This document shows, in pieces, positions 7,535 to 14,410 of a stretch of 22,848 nt of DNA. The DNA comes from Clostridia bacterium. Its GTDB lineage: Bacteria; Bacillota; Clostridia; Oscillospirales; Acutalibacteraceae. The position numbers and the translations under genes are program-made. The DNA lies in NCBI GenBank assembly GCA_900772705.1, contig CAAGRQ010000181.1:1-22848 (forward strand), written 5' to 3'. Below the pieces are notes generated by a model. It had not been told where the DNA came from. It worked only from the letters and a program-made list of their open reading frames with translations, and made no database searches. Positions within the stretch are counted from its first letter, which is position 1, and each line of letters begins with the position of its first letter.

Positions 7535-8242
7535 TTATTCGGCAGATGCGGCAGAGCCTACTCTTGCCGGGTTAATTCTTACGCCGGGGCCCATTGTTGA
7601 TGCTACTGCGCAAGACTTAATGTACTGACCCTTTGCAGCTTCAGGCTTAGCCTTGATGATTGCGTCGAGAAGTGCATTAAAGTTCTCAAGAAGTTTATCT
7701 GTGCCGAATGATACCTTACCGATTGGGCAGTGAATGATGTTTGACTTATCAAGACGATACTCAATCTTACCTGCCTTAGCCTCCTGAACAGCCTTAGCAA
7801 CATCCATGGTTACTGTGCCTGCTTTTGGTGACGGCATAAGACCACGGGGACCGAGAACCTTACCGAGACGACCTACGAATCCCATCATATCGGGAGATGC
7901 GATAGCCACATCGAAATCCATCCAGCCGCCCTGAATCTTTGTTACGAGGTCTGCGTCGCCTACGAAATCAGCGCCTGCCTCTGTTGCAGCCTTTGCAAGG
8001 TCGCCCTTTGCGAATACTGCTACCTTAACATCCTTACCTGTTCCGTTCGGCAATACTACTGCGCCACGAACCTGCTGGTCAGCGTGACGAGAGTCAACAC
8101 CGAGACGAACATGAACCTCTACGGTTTCGTCAAACTTAGCCTTTGCTGTCTGCTCAACTAAGTCAAGTGCTTCTTTTGTTGTGTATAAATTAGCGCGATC
8201 AATTAACTTTGCGCCGTCTGTATATTTCTTTCCGTGTTTCAT
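7535..8242 (-). CDS. rplA: Ribosomal protein L1
   Basis: The protein has 235 residues, normal for bacterial L1. L1 forms the mobile L1 stalk on 23S rRNA that helps release E-site tRNA. Visible are the KHGKKYTDGAKLID start, HVRLGVDSRHADQQVRGAVVLPNGTGK, the GPRGLMPSPKAGTV signature, and GKIEYRLDKSNIIHCPIGK. The C-terminus has MGPGVRINPARV. A GGAGGT site precedes the ATG. It follows rplK by 47 bp in one transcript. L1 is expected to repress this operon through the rRNA-like structure ahead of rplK. Confidence 0.98.
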   Translation of the reverse strand: MKHGKKYTDGAKLIDRANLYTTKEALDLVEQTAKAKFDETVEVHVRLGVDSRHADQQVRGAVVLPNGTGKDVKVAVFAKGDLAKAATEAGADFVGDADLVTKIQGGWMDFDVAIASPDMMGFVGRLGKVLGPRGLMPSPKAGTVTMDVAKAVQEAKAGKIEYRLDKSNIIHCPIGKVSFGTDKLLENFNALLDAIIKAKPEAAKGQYIKSCAVASTMGPGVRINPARVGSAASAE

Positions 8243-8289
8243 TATAAATACCTCCAGTGGTTAATCGGATTTTTCCTCCCACAAGGGAA

Positions 8290-8715
8290 TCAGTCTTCTA
8301 CTGTTACGCCCATGCTGCGTGCTGTACCTGCGATCATTGACATAGCTGCCTCGAGAGAAGCTGCGTTAAGGTCCTGCATCTTAGTCTCTGCAATCTTCTG
8401 AATATCAGCCTTAGAGATTGTAGCAACCTTTGTCTTGTTAGGAACGCCCGAAGCCTTGTCGATACCGCATGCCTTCTTAATAAGAACGGCAGCCGGCGGT
8501 GTCTTTGTAACGAATGTGAATGTACGGTCTTCATATACAGTGATTACAACAGGGATAATAAGACCTGCGTCATTCTTTGTTCTTTCATTAAAGTCCTTTG
8601 TAAAAGCAACGATATTTACACCGTGCTGACCGAGAGCCGGACCTACCGGGGGAGCCGGTGTTGCTTTACCTGCAGGAATTTGAAGCTTAATTAATCCTAC
8701 TACCTTTTGAGCCAT
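8290..8715 (-). CDS. rplK: Ribosomal protein L11
   Basis: The protein has 141 residues, exactly the family length, starting MAQKVVGLIKLQIPAGKA. The open frame extends upstream to 8781, but the ATG at 8715 has an AGGAGG site 9 bp upstream. The extra 22 codons would lie over the L1-binding leader, so 8715 is the real start. Hallmarks are PPVGPALGQHGVNI in the N-terminal domain and the C-terminal rRNA-binding part with the SGVPNKTKVATIS and AGTARSMGV segments. L11 forms the GTPase-associated centre with the 1070 region of 23S rRNA and senses uncharged tRNA with RelA. Confidence 0.98.
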   Translation of the reverse strand: MAQKVVGLIKLQIPAGKATPAPPVGPALGQHGVNIVAFTKDFNERTKNDAGLIIPVVITVYEDRTFTFVTKTPPAAVLIKKACGIDKASGVPNKTKVATISKADIQKIAETKMQDLNAASLEAAMSMIAGTARSMGVTVED

Positions 8716-8736
8716 AATTATTTTCCTCCTAAAAAT

Positions 8737-8770
8737 GTGGTTAATGGCGGAGAAGTTTATCTCCTCCCAC
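8737..8770 (-). ncRNA. L1-binding leader (operator) of rplK-rplA
   Basis: On the minus strand GTGG (8770-8767) pairs with CCAC (8740-8737), GAGGAG pairs with CTTCTC around an ATAAA loop (one G-U pair), and CGCCATTAA forms a one-sided internal loop. The GTGGGAG...CGCC...CCAC arrangement copies the L1 arm (H76-77) of 23S rRNA as I know it, the established mode of L1 autoregulation. Confidence 0.75.
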
Positions 8771-8831
8771 TCATAATCCATTATAAATAATGGTTTACGG
8801 TAAAATGCGGACTGAGCCGCTGATTACTAAA

Positions 8832-9356
8832 TTAATCTTTGACCTTTTCGAGTTGGTCTAATTCAAAATCAACCGAAGTCTCTCGACCGAACATGGACAC
8901 AACAGCCTGAACGCTGTTATTAGCGACATCAATGGATTCAACCGTACCGGTAAAGCCCTCAAGCGGACCGTCGATAACGGTTACCATATCGCCGACTTCG
9001 TACTGAACCTCTACGCTTACCTTCTCTACGCCGAGGTTTTTTACTTCCTCCTCGGTAAGAGCAACCGGCTTACCCTCGGGTCCTACGAATCCTGCACAGC
9101 CTCTTGTGTTACGAACGATATACCAAGTGTCGTCTGTCATAACCATCTTGACTAAGATGTATGACGGAAATATCTTTCTTTCGGTTTCTTTCTTAGTGCC
9201 GTCGTCTTTAATCTCAACAACCGTTTCGGTAGGAATTACGATTTCCTGAATCATATCCGTAAGATTAAGATTCTCTACCTTATTTTTAAGGTCGGTAGCA
9301 ACCTTATTCTCATATCCCGAAAAAGTATGAGCAACGTACCATTTTGCTTCTTCCAT
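8832..9356 (-). CDS. nusG: Transcription termination/antitermination factor NusG
   Basis: The protein has 174 residues. The N-terminal NGN domain (about 1-115) begins with AKWYVAHTFSGYENKVATDL and contains FPSYILVKMVMTDDTWYIVRNT, the face that binds the RNA polymerase clamp. A C-terminal KOW domain (about 122-174) has GDMVTVIDGPLEGFTGTVES. NusG modulates pausing and couples transcription to translation. The length is typical. It starts 16 bp after secE with a GGAGG site and is followed 117 bp later by rplK, the standard secE-nusG-rplK order. Confidence 0.98.
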   Translation of the reverse strand: MEEAKWYVAHTFSGYENKVATDLKNKVENLNLTDMIQEIVIPTETVVEIKDDGTKKETERKIFPSYILVKMVMTDDTWYIVRNTRGCAGFVGPEGKPVALTEEEVKNLGVEKVSVEVQYEVGDMVTVIDGPLEGFTGTVESIDVANNSVQAVVSMFGRETSVDFELDQLEKVKD

Positions 9357-9372
9357 CGTGTACCTCCTCTAA

Positions 9373-9753
9373 TTACTCGGCAGAGGTGGTAGCTGCGGCG
9401 GTGTCCTCGGTGGTGTTCTCTGTAAGAGTCTCATCCGAAGTAGCCTCGGTAGTTGTTTCACTTGCGGTGGTTGTTTCTTTTTGTGCGAGTTGCTTAATGC
9501 CCTTCATTCCTGTTGTAAGACCGAGGTCGATAACATAAATAACGGCAGCAACTATTGCGATAACGACGAGAACGGTAACGGAATTCTTAAGAACTTCCTT
9601 AGCGGTAGGCCAAGATACCTTTTTACCCTCGTTGTTTACACTTTTGAAGAAACCGGCGATTGACTTAAATGGATTTTTCTTAGACTTTTTCTTGTCAGAC
9701 TTCTTCTTAGACTTTGTATCTGTCTTTTTAGAAGTTTTCTTTTCGTCAGCCAT
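9373..9753 (-). CDS. secE: Preprotein translocase subunit SecE, with extended tails
   Basis: The protein has 126 residues, about twice the ~60 of a minimal Gram-positive SecE. The core (about residues 30-88) is canonical: an amphipathic helix, the NEGKKVSWPTAKEVLKNS motif that clamps SecY, and a single transmembrane helix (about 58-78). The N-terminus (1-27) is Lys/Ser-rich. After the membrane helix a Thr/Glu/Ala/Ser tail (about 91-126) extends on what should be the outer face. SecE stabilises SecY in the Sec channel. Its ribosome site overlaps the end of rpmG and nusG follows by 16 bp. Identity is firm; a role for the tails is unknown. Confidence 0.95.
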   Translation of the reverse strand: MADEKKTSKKTDTKSKKKSDKKKSKKNPFKSIAGFFKSVNNEGKKVSWPTAKEVLKNSVTVLVVIAIVAAVIYVIDLGLTTGMKGIKQLAQKETTTASETTTEATSDETLTENTTEDTAAATTSAE

Positions 9754-9765
9754 CGTAATCCTCCG

Positions 9766-9915
9766 TTACTTTGTCTCTCTGTGAAGAGTGTGTTTCTTGC
9801 AGAACGGGCAATACTTATTCATTTCAAGCCTGTCCGGTGTGTTCTTCTTGTTTTTCATTGTGTTATAATTGCGTTGTTTGCATTCAGTGCAAGCTAAAGT
9901 AATCTTAACTCTCAT
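9766..9915 (-). CDS. rpmG: Ribosomal protein L33
   Basis: The protein has 49 residues, starting MRVKITLACTECKQRNYNT and ending FCKKHTLHRETK. Both CxxC pairs of the zinc-binding L33 form are present (CTEC at residues 9-12 and CPFC at 36-39), so it is the C+ paralogue. An AGGAGG site precedes the ATG at 9915. It is the first gene of the rpmG-secE-nusG transcript, a conserved order in Firmicutes; the stop codon abuts the secE ribosome site. Confidence 0.96.
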   Translation of the reverse strand: MRVKITLACTECKQRNYNTMKNKKNTPDRLEMNKYCPFCKKHTLHRETK

Positions 9916-9948
9916 TTCGGCACCTCCTAATTAATTCGATAAAAATCT

Positions 9949-10024
9949 CCCTCGTTTTGACAATTCGCAACGCATACGAATCTCATAAATAAGGGCACAA
10001 AAAATAAACCCTTTTCGACGAGGT
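9949..10024 (-). promoter_or_regulatory. Possible structured leader of rpmG-secE-nusG
   Basis: From the predicted +1 (about 10024) the minus-strand RNA starts CCTCGT (10023-10018), which pairs with ACGAGG (9955-9950). Enclosed are AAGGG/CCCTT (10013-10009 with 9995-9991) and ATTCG/CGAAT (9981-9977 with 9967-9963). Together these would give a three-way junction of short stems (6, 5 and 5 bp). The remaining leader to the ATG shows only the ribosome site. Confidence 0.35.
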
Positions 10025-10030
10025 ACAAAG

Positions 10031-10059
10031 ACTATACCACAAAAGTCAATACAAGTCAA
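10031..10059 (-). promoter_or_regulatory. Sigma-A promoter of rpmG-secE-nusG
   Basis: On the minus strand TTGACT (10054-10059) and TATAGT (10031-10036) are separated by 17 bp. The predicted leader is about 108 nt. Confidence 0.78.
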
Positions 10060-10082
10060 GATATTTCACCACAAAAATTATA

Positions 10083-10109
10083 TTGATTTTTAGCGGGATT
10101 TATTATAAT
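10083..10109 (+). promoter_or_regulatory. Weak candidate promoter of the flavoprotein operon
   Basis: A perfect TATAAT (10104-10109) is preceded by TTGATT (10083-10088), but with a short 15-bp spacer. It lies 65 bp before the ATG at 10174, in the divergent spacer with rpmG. No other -10 is as good. Confidence 0.4.
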
Positions 10110-10173
10110 ATATTTAGAGTATATCTGTATTGTAAACAAATTGAAGTGATGAGGATACAACTGAGCAAAGAAT

Positions 10174-11292
10174 ATGAAAACCGTTATAATCGGCGGCGGT
10201 GCCTCGGGCATATCTGCCGCAATAAGATTAAAACAACTTAACAGCGATATGAGCGTCACCGTAATAGAGCACCTCGGCGAAATAATGAAAAAAATTTACG
10301 CCACGGGCAACGGCAGATGCAACATAGCAAACAAGAGCGCAGAGCATTACGACGAGGTAAAGGATTTCCTCTCGTCTCTGGGCTTAATTTTGCGTGAGGA
10401 CGAAAAAGGCAGAATGTATCCCTACTCCAACCAGGCGTCGAGCGTGGTTGAAATATTCAAAGCGGAATGCGAAAAACTCGGTATTGAAATACTCACCGAC
10501 TGCAATGTAAAAAACGCAGACTGCTATGAAAACACATTTCACATCTACACCGACAAAGGAATTATTGACAGCGATTATTTGATTCTCGCAACGGGAGGAA
10601 AAAGTCAGCCTCCGCTCGGCTCGGACGGTTCGGGCTACGCTCTCGCAAAAAAATTCGGGCATAAAATAACGCCGCTCTCCCCTGCTCTCGTTCAGTTAAA
10701 ATCATCAAGCAAGCACTGCCGTGCATTAAAAGGCGTGCGTGCAAAAAGCAATGTTAAGATAGAAACGAACGGCGAAATCTCGGGCGAGGATTACGGCGAA
10801 GTTTTATTCACAGACTACGGCATATCGGGAATTGTTGTGATGAATCTGTCGCATCTCATCAGCGACGAACGCCTGCTCCACAGCAAAGACAAGAGCGTTG
10901 CAATACTCGACTTCGTTCCCGAAATGAGCGAAAACGATTTAATAAAGCACTATGAAAACTTTGGCACCTACGAGGGAATACTGCCGAAAAGATTATGCTC
11001 CATCATATCAAAACAGACAGGAGACAATTACGCCGCAATGGCAAGGTGCATAAAAAACTGGAGAATAATAATCACGGGAACAAAGGGATATGACTTTGCT
11101 CAAATCACTTCGGGCGGAGTGGATTTAAGCGAACTGGGTCATGGCAACAATTCGCTGATAAGAAAAGGACTTTACATTATCGGAGAATTGACAAACAGCC
11201 AATTTGAGTGCGGCGGATTTAATCTCAACTATGCAATATTCAGCGGAATAAACGCCGCAAACGACATTATAAAAGGTACAGTCAAAAAATGA
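10174..11292 (+). CDS. FAD/NAD(P)-binding oxidoreductase, HI0933/BaiN-like flavoprotein
   Basis: The protein has 372 residues, a little short for the usual ~400. The N-terminal Rossmann fold shows VIIGGGASGISAA (residues 4-16) for the FAD ADP moiety. ATGNGRCNIAN (about 44-54) is the family signature, followed by the LATGGKSQPPLGSDGSG stretch. The C-terminus has GELTNSQFECGGFNLNYA, the second FAD contact. The family includes the bile-acid reductase-like BaiN proteins, but most members have no known substrate. The ribosome site is weak (GAGGA about 15 bp upstream), so the start is less certain. The stop overlaps the next start by 4 bp (ATGA). Confidence 0.88.
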   Translation: MKTVIIGGGASGISAAIRLKQLNSDMSVTVIEHLGEIMKKIYATGNGRCNIANKSAEHYDEVKDFLSSLGLILREDEKGRMYPYSNQASSVVEIFKAECEKLGIEILTDCNVKNADCYENTFHIYTDKGIIDSDYLILATGGKSQPPLGSDGSGYALAKKFGHKITPLSPALVQLKSSSKHCRALKGVRAKSNVKIETNGEISGEDYGEVLFTDYGISGIVVMNLSHLISDERLLHSKDKSVAILDFVPEMSENDLIKHYENFGTYEGILPKRLCSIISKQTGDNYAAMARCIKNWRIIITGTKGYDFAQITSGGVDLSELGHGNNSLIRKGLYIIGELTNSQFECGGFNLNYAIFSGINAANDIIKGTVKK

Positions 11293-12896
11293 TAAGAATA
11301 AACGAAATCAAGTTATCCTTGGACGAGGACGAGAGTCTGCTCAAATCCAAAGCGGCAAAGATACTGAAAATCAATGAAAAGTACATAGAATCATACACGA
11401 TATTCAAAAAAAGCGTTGACGCAAGAAAAAAAGAAGATGTGCATTTTACTTACGCACTTGATGTGATTATCACGCTTGACGAGGAACAAATAGTAAACAA
11501 ATGCAAATCGGGCAAGGTGCAAATCGTAAAACCGTATCACTACGAACTGCCGCAAAACAAGCGTACATCACAGTTCAGACCGATAGTTGTCGGCTTCGGT
11601 CCGGCAGGCATGCTGGCAGGACTGATACTTGCACAGGCAGGCGCAATGCCGATAATCCTCGAGCGAGGCAAGGACATTGACGCAAGACAGCGTGACGTAA
11701 ACGAATTTTGGACGAAGCGTAAACTCGACGAGGAGAGCAATGTTCAATTCGGCGAGGGAGGCGCAGGCACATTCTCGGACGGAAAACTGACCACGGGAAT
11801 AAAGAGCCCTTACATCAGAAAGGTGCTTGAAGAATTATATGAGGCAGGCGCACCCGAGGAAATACTGTATTCTTCAAAGCCCCACATCGGCACGGACAGG
11901 CTTGCGATTGTGGTCAAAAACATAAGAAAGAAAATAGAAAGACTCGGCGGCGAGGTACGGCTTGAAAGCAAGCTGGACAAGTTATACACCGCAAACGGTG
12001 CAATCCAGGGAGTTTCGTATATACACCGTGGAGAGCGAACAGACATAGAAACCGACAGCGTAATAATGGCAATCGGTCACAGCGCACGAGACACCGTTGA
12101 AATGCTCTACAAGTTGGGCGTTGAGATTATCCAAAAGCCGTTCAGCGTAGGCGCAAGAATCGAGCATCCGCAAAGTCTGATTAACAAGGCACAGTACGGC
12201 AAATTCGCAAATCACCCGAAACTCGGTGCGGCGGATTACAAACTGTCGTGTCACGGACTGCACGAGCGTGGAGCATACACCTTCTGTATGTGTCCGGGCG
12301 GCACGGTGGTTGCGGCGGCGAGCGAAAAAGAGGGCGTTATCGTAAACGGTATGAGTTCGCTTGCACGAGACGGAGAAAACGCAAACTCGGCGCTTCTTGT
12401 CGGAATAGAGCCGAAGGACTTTCCGTCGGAGCACCCGCTTGCGGGAATATATTACCAGCGTGAAATTGAGCACAAGGCTTTTTTGCTCGGCGGCTCGGAC
12501 TACAGAGCACCGGCTCAACTTGTCGGCGATTTCTTTCAGGGCAAGCAAAGCACTCAGTTGGGAAGCGTTCAGCCGACCTGCCCCACAGGCGTAACGCTCA
12601 CTAATCTTGACGAGGTTTTGCCGCAAAAGGTGTCTGCCACGATGAAAGACGCTATTGTGCAGATGGACAAAAAGTTAAACGGCTTTAATATGTACGATGC
12701 AGTACTGACCGCTCCGGAAACAAGAAGTTCCTCGAGCGTAAGAATACTGCGTGACGAATTTTTGGAATGCAACATTCAGGGGATTTATCCGTGCGGAGAG
12801 GGTGCAGGCTATGCGGGCGGTATAGTATCTGCCGCCGTGGACGGAATAAAATGCGCTCACAGCGTGCTTTCGGACGAGCATTACAAAATAGGTTGA
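11289..12896 (+). CDS. FAD-dependent dehydrogenase of the COG2509 type
   Basis: The protein has 535 residues. A ~95-residue N-terminal domain with small alternating strands and helices precedes the FAD site PIVVGFGPAGMLAGLILAQ (about residues 97-116). Conserved family blocks follow: NVQFGEGGAGTFSDGKLTTG, HIGTDRL, the MCPGGTVVAAASEKEG region, and near the C-terminus YPCGEGAGYAGGIVSAAVDG. The ATG lies in an ATGA overlap with the upstream flavoprotein, so the two are translationally coupled and may act together in an unknown redox step. Physiological substrate is not known for this family. The stop codon lies inside the -35 box of glyS. Confidence 0.9.
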   Translation: MIRINEIKLSLDEDESLLKSKAAKILKINEKYIESYTIFKKSVDARKKEDVHFTYALDVIITLDEEQIVNKCKSGKVQIVKPYHYELPQNKRTSQFRPIVVGFGPAGMLAGLILAQAGAMPIILERGKDIDARQRDVNEFWTKRKLDEESNVQFGEGGAGTFSDGKLTTGIKSPYIRKVLEELYEAGAPEEILYSSKPHIGTDRLAIVVKNIRKKIERLGGEVRLESKLDKLYTANGAIQGVSYIHRGERTDIETDSVIMAIGHSARDTVEMLYKLGVEIIQKPFSVGARIEHPQSLINKAQYGKFANHPKLGAADYKLSCHGLHERGAYTFCMCPGGTVVAAASEKEGVIVNGMSSLARDGENANSALLVGIEPKDFPSEHPLAGIYYQREIEHKAFLLGGSDYRAPAQLVGDFFQGKQSTQLGSVQPTCPTGVTLTNLDEVLPQKVSATMKDAIVQMDKKLNGFNMYDAVLTAPETRSSSSVRILRDEFLECNIQGIYPCGEGAGYAGGIVSAAVDGIKCAHSVLSDEHYKIG

Positions 12897-12921
12897 CCAA
12901 TATATAATTATAATGTATAAT
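12893..12921 (+). promoter_or_regulatory. Sigma-A promoter of glyS
   Basis: TTGACC (12893-12898) and TATAAT (12916-12921) are spaced 17 bp. The -35 box contains the TGA stop of the preceding gene. The predicted leader is only about 24 nt, with GGGAGG 8 bp before the ATG, so there is no room for a T-box riboswitch. Confidence 0.8.
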
Positions 12922-12951
12922 ATATAACATTAAATTCGGGAGGAATTTTAT

Positions 12952-14334
12952 ATGCTTAATACAGAAAAATCACTCGACCAAATCGTTTCCCTTTGCAAAG
13001 GCAGAGGCTTTGTATATCCGGGAAGCGAAATTTACGGCGGACTTGCAAACACATGGGATTACGGTCCGCTCGGCGTTGAACTTAAAACAAATATCAAGAA
13101 CGCCTGGAGAAAGAAATTCATTCAGGAAAACAAATACAATGTAGGTCTTGATTCCGCAATTCTTATGAATCCGCAGACTTGGGTTGCTTCGGGACATCTC
13201 GGCGGCTTTTCCGACCCGCTTATGGACTGCTGTGAATGTAAAACCCGTCACAGAGCCGACCAACTTATTGAGGACTTTGACGGCACCAATGTTGCAGGCT
13301 GGACAAATCAGCAGATGACAGACTACATCAACGAGCACAACATTCCGTGTCCAAACTGCGGCAAGCATAACTTTACCGACATCCGTCAATTCAACCTTAT
13401 GTTCAAGACATTCCAGGGCGTAACAGAGGACAGCAAAGACGAGATTTACCTCAGACCCGAAACCGCACAGGGCATATTTGTAAACTTTGCAAACATTCAG
13501 AGAACAACAAGAAGAAAGGTACCGTTCGGCGTTGCACAAATCGGTAAATCTTTCAGAAACGAAATCACTCCGGGTAAGTTCATTTTCCGTGTTCGTGAGT
13601 TTGAGCAGATGGAACTTGAATTCTTCTGCAAGCCGGGCACAGACCTTGAATGGTTTGAATATTGGAGAGGTTTCTGCCGTGACTGGCTCTACTCTCTCAA
13701 CATCAAGTCCGAAAATCTCAGACTTCGTGACCACGATCCGGAGGAACTTTGTTTTTATTCTAAGGCTACCACAGACTTTGAATATCTCTTCCCGTTCGGT
13801 TGGGGTGAACTTTGGGGCGTTGCCGACAGAACAGACTATGACCTCACACAGCACATCAAGACTTCGGGCAAGAACCTCGAATACTTTGACGGCACAACAA
13901 ACGAGAGATATGTTCCGTACGTTATCGAGCCGTCGCTCGGCGTTGAGCGTTTATTCCTCGCAGTTCTTTGTGAGGCTTACGATGAGGAAGTTCTTGATGC
14001 GGAGAAGAACGACACCCGTATCGTAATGCACTTCCACCCGACTCTTGCGCCGTACAAGTGCGCAGTGCTTCCTCTTTCAAAGAAACTCAACGAGCAGGCT
14101 GAGGAAGTATTCCAAAACCTTTCAAAGAAGTTTATGGTTGACTATGATGACGCAGGCTCAATCGGCAAAAGATACCGCAGACAAGACGAAATCGGTACTC
14201 CGTTCTGCATAACATACGACTTTGACTCTGTTGAGGACGGCTGTGTAACAGTTCGTGACAGAGATACAATGGAGCAGGTCAGACTTCCTATCTCGGAACT
14301 TGAGGCATTCATCGAGGAAAAAATTAAATTCTAA
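12952..14334 (+). CDS. glyS: Glycyl-tRNA synthetase, single-chain (alpha2) type
   Basis: The protein has 460 residues, typical for the homodimeric class II GlyRS found in Gram-positives rather than the alpha/beta type. The N-terminus has GRGFVYPGSEIYGGLANTWD. A zinc-binding-like insertion carries C93, C94, C96 and C133, C136 (CCEC...CPNC). YLRPETAQGIFVNF and the motif 2 region IGKSFRNEITPG...REFEQMELE build the active site, and motif 3 is around PSLGVERLF. The anticodon-binding domain (about 360-460) starts TLAPYKCAVLPLS. The enzyme charges tRNA-Gly. A GGGAGG ribosome site, its own promoter and a terminator make it a monocistronic unit. Confidence 0.97.
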   Translation: MLNTEKSLDQIVSLCKGRGFVYPGSEIYGGLANTWDYGPLGVELKTNIKNAWRKKFIQENKYNVGLDSAILMNPQTWVASGHLGGFSDPLMDCCECKTRHRADQLIEDFDGTNVAGWTNQQMTDYINEHNIPCPNCGKHNFTDIRQFNLMFKTFQGVTEDSKDEIYLRPETAQGIFVNFANIQRTTRRKVPFGVAQIGKSFRNEITPGKFIFRVREFEQMELEFFCKPGTDLEWFEYWRGFCRDWLYSLNIKSENLRLRDHDPEELCFYSKATTDFEYLFPFGWGELWGVADRTDYDLTQHIKTSGKNLEYFDGTTNERYVPYVIEPSLGVERLFLAVLCEAYDEEVLDAEKNDTRIVMHFHPTLAPYKCAVLPLSKKLNEQAEEVFQNLSKKFMVDYDDAGSIGKRYRRQDEIGTPFCITYDFDSVEDGCVTVRDRDTMEQVRLPISELEAFIEEKIKF

Positions 14335-14351
14335 GCCAAATCGAATATAAC

Positions 14352-14384
14352 AAAACCCGTAGGATTAATTCCTACGGGTTTTTA
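14352..14384. terminator. Bidirectional terminator between glyS and the 610-residue protein gene
   Basis: ACCCGTAGGA (14355-14364) pairs with TCCTACGGGT (14370-14379), flanked by A and T runs. It has a perfect 10-bp core and serves both convergent genes. Confidence 0.9.
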
Positions 14385-14410
14385 ATTATTGAAATTTATA
14401 TTGCCGTCTC

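Noticed and set aside
8716..8781. N-terminal extension of L11 (22 codons)
   Set aside because: It covers the L1-binding leader and the ribosome site; the ATG at 8715 gives the exact family length.
8776..8791. CCATTAT/ATAATGG inverted repeat with an embedded TATAAT before rplK
   Set aside because: There is no usable -35 at 16-18 bp and nusG reads through; too little to call a promoter or operator.
11982..12626. 214-codon minus-strand frame inside the COG2509 gene
   Set aside because: Shadow of the flavoprotein gene; composition (many Cys, Arg, Val) is typical of an antisense frame.
12897..12951. T-box riboswitch before glyS
   Set aside because: The promoter leaves a leader of only about 24 nt; no stem I, T-box sequence or terminator is present.
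12970..13854. 294-codon open frame on the minus strand inside glyS
   Set aside because: It lies wholly antisense to a well-conserved synthetase, has no ribosome site or family resemblance, and follows from the codon bias of glyS.
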